From: CAYWTS01 sp964461265
GTDB lineage: Bacteria; Bacteroidota; Ignavibacteria; Tepidaquicellales; OLB5
Assembly (NCBI GenBank): GCA_964461265.1
Contig: CAYWTS010000024.1
Span: 1 to 34,177 of the forward strand
Reading direction: 5' to 3'
DNA length: 34,177 nucleotides
Part shown: piece after piece, positions 33,822-34,177 of the stretch
Position numbering within the stretch: the stretch's first letter is position 1
Layout: the number at the start of each line of letters is the position of its first letter
Notes under the pieces: model-generated
What the model was told of the DNA's origin: nothing
The model's database searches: none
Seen by the model: only the letters and a program-made list of their open reading frames with translations
Position numbers and translations under genes: made by a program

Positions 33822-34177
33822 ATTTTTCGATTTCGTTATTTAAATATCTCCCGGGAGAGTTATGAGCTCGCATCTGGTTTGTTTGTGTTTACCATAGCGG
33901 TCATAATATTTTTGTAAATAAAAAAAGCAGTACTAAACCTGAAAACCTCCCCTAAATCCCCTCCTTAGTAAGGAGGGGGCAAAGGGGTGGTCAAACTTGG
34001 TTTAATACTGCTTTGGCTACTAATCCGCTATTGGCAGATATTCGCTACTGGCTAAGGGTATTTAAGAGAACATTGCGATTTTTCCGAACTCATACAAACA
34101 TAATACATCGGTTAGCCCGTGTCAATAAGGGGTTAGATAAAATCCGTTTTAGGGTTAACGCTGATTACGAAATAATT
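33822..34177. other. Non-coding region upstream of the portal gene
   Basis: No gene longer than a few dozen codons is visible on either strand, so the terminase genes normally found directly before a portal gene are not here. The stretch holds the large palindromic repeat at 33924-34014 and presumably the promoter of the structural cluster. Confidence 0.6.
33924..34014. repeat. 91-bp nested palindromic repeat element
   Basis: The outer arms AAAGCAGTACTAAACC (33924-33939) and GGTTTAATACTGCTTT (33999-34014) pair with one mismatch. Inside, ACCTCCCC (33945-33952) pairs with GGGGTGGT (33984-33991, one mismatch), and CCCCTCCTT pairs with AAGGAGGGG around AGT near 33966. The whole element could fold into one long hairpin. 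The inner CCCCTCCTTAGTAAGGAGGG core is of a type seen repeatedly in Bacteroidota-group genomes (recalled, not searched). MITE-like, with no coding capacity. Confidence 0.65.

Overview
The window looks like chromosomal DNA of an Ignavibacteria-type bacterium (Bacteroidota/Chlorobi/Ignavibacteriota group). Three secreted proteins near the left end finish with the type IX secretion (T9SS) sorting domain in its 'NYPNPFNP' form, which is typical of that group. The DNA is AT-rich, many genes have weak or absent Shine-Dalgarno sites, and at least one promoter candidate has the Bacteroidota TAnnTTTG form. This assignment is inference from gene content; no 16S gene is present.

Layout. (1) 1-5342: a sigma-54-type promoter drives two tandem paralogous seven-bladed YCF48-like propeller proteins (289-2907). 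A third T9SS cargo (3241-4539) and a 44-residue membrane microprotein (5129-5263) follow, each set closed by a clear hairpin terminator. (2) 5503-9725: divergent outer-membrane genes, a DUF5916/CBM9-like barrel (-) and an Omp85/BamA-like protein (+). (3) 9871-15192, minus strand: gcvP, and the classic acpP-fabF-rnc operon with its own promoter and terminator. (4) 15384-21234: a secreted NlpC/P60 peptidase, a Sua5 enzyme, an orphan decayed T9SS sorting-domain fragment, a triple-PAS HisKA_2 histidine kinase, tRNA-Gln(CTG) and a radical SAM protein. (5) 21335-33821, all minus strand: a compact siphovirus-type structural and lysis cluster. In transcription order it holds portal, prohead protease with a coiled-coil tail, HK97-fold capsid, gp6-like connector, tail terminator/completion protein, tail tube, tail-assembly chaperone with a -1 frameshift extension, a very short tape-measure candidate, a large tail protein, another structural protein, a tail fibre, a secreted fibre-like protein, holin-like proteins and a GH19-type endolysin.

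The most interesting part is the phage-derived cluster. It has a full head-and-tail set and lysis genes, but no terminase, integrase, repressor or replication gene inside the window. The 356 bp upstream of the portal gene hold only a large palindromic repeat. Its compactness and its 182-residue tape-measure candidate recall gene transfer agents or domesticated particles, although a normal prophage continuing beyond the right edge cannot be excluded. A U UUU UUU slippery heptamer followed by a hairpin, between the chaperone gene and the tape-measure gene, is a textbook programmed frameshift that simple gene calling misses.

The 100-N gap inside the portal gene is almost certainly an assembly artefact. 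Exactly the same 55 bases flank it on both sides, and collapsing them restores an intact 390-residue portal. Short perfect hairpins, several sharing a TAAA loop but with unrelated stems, are scattered between genes, including inside the phage cluster.
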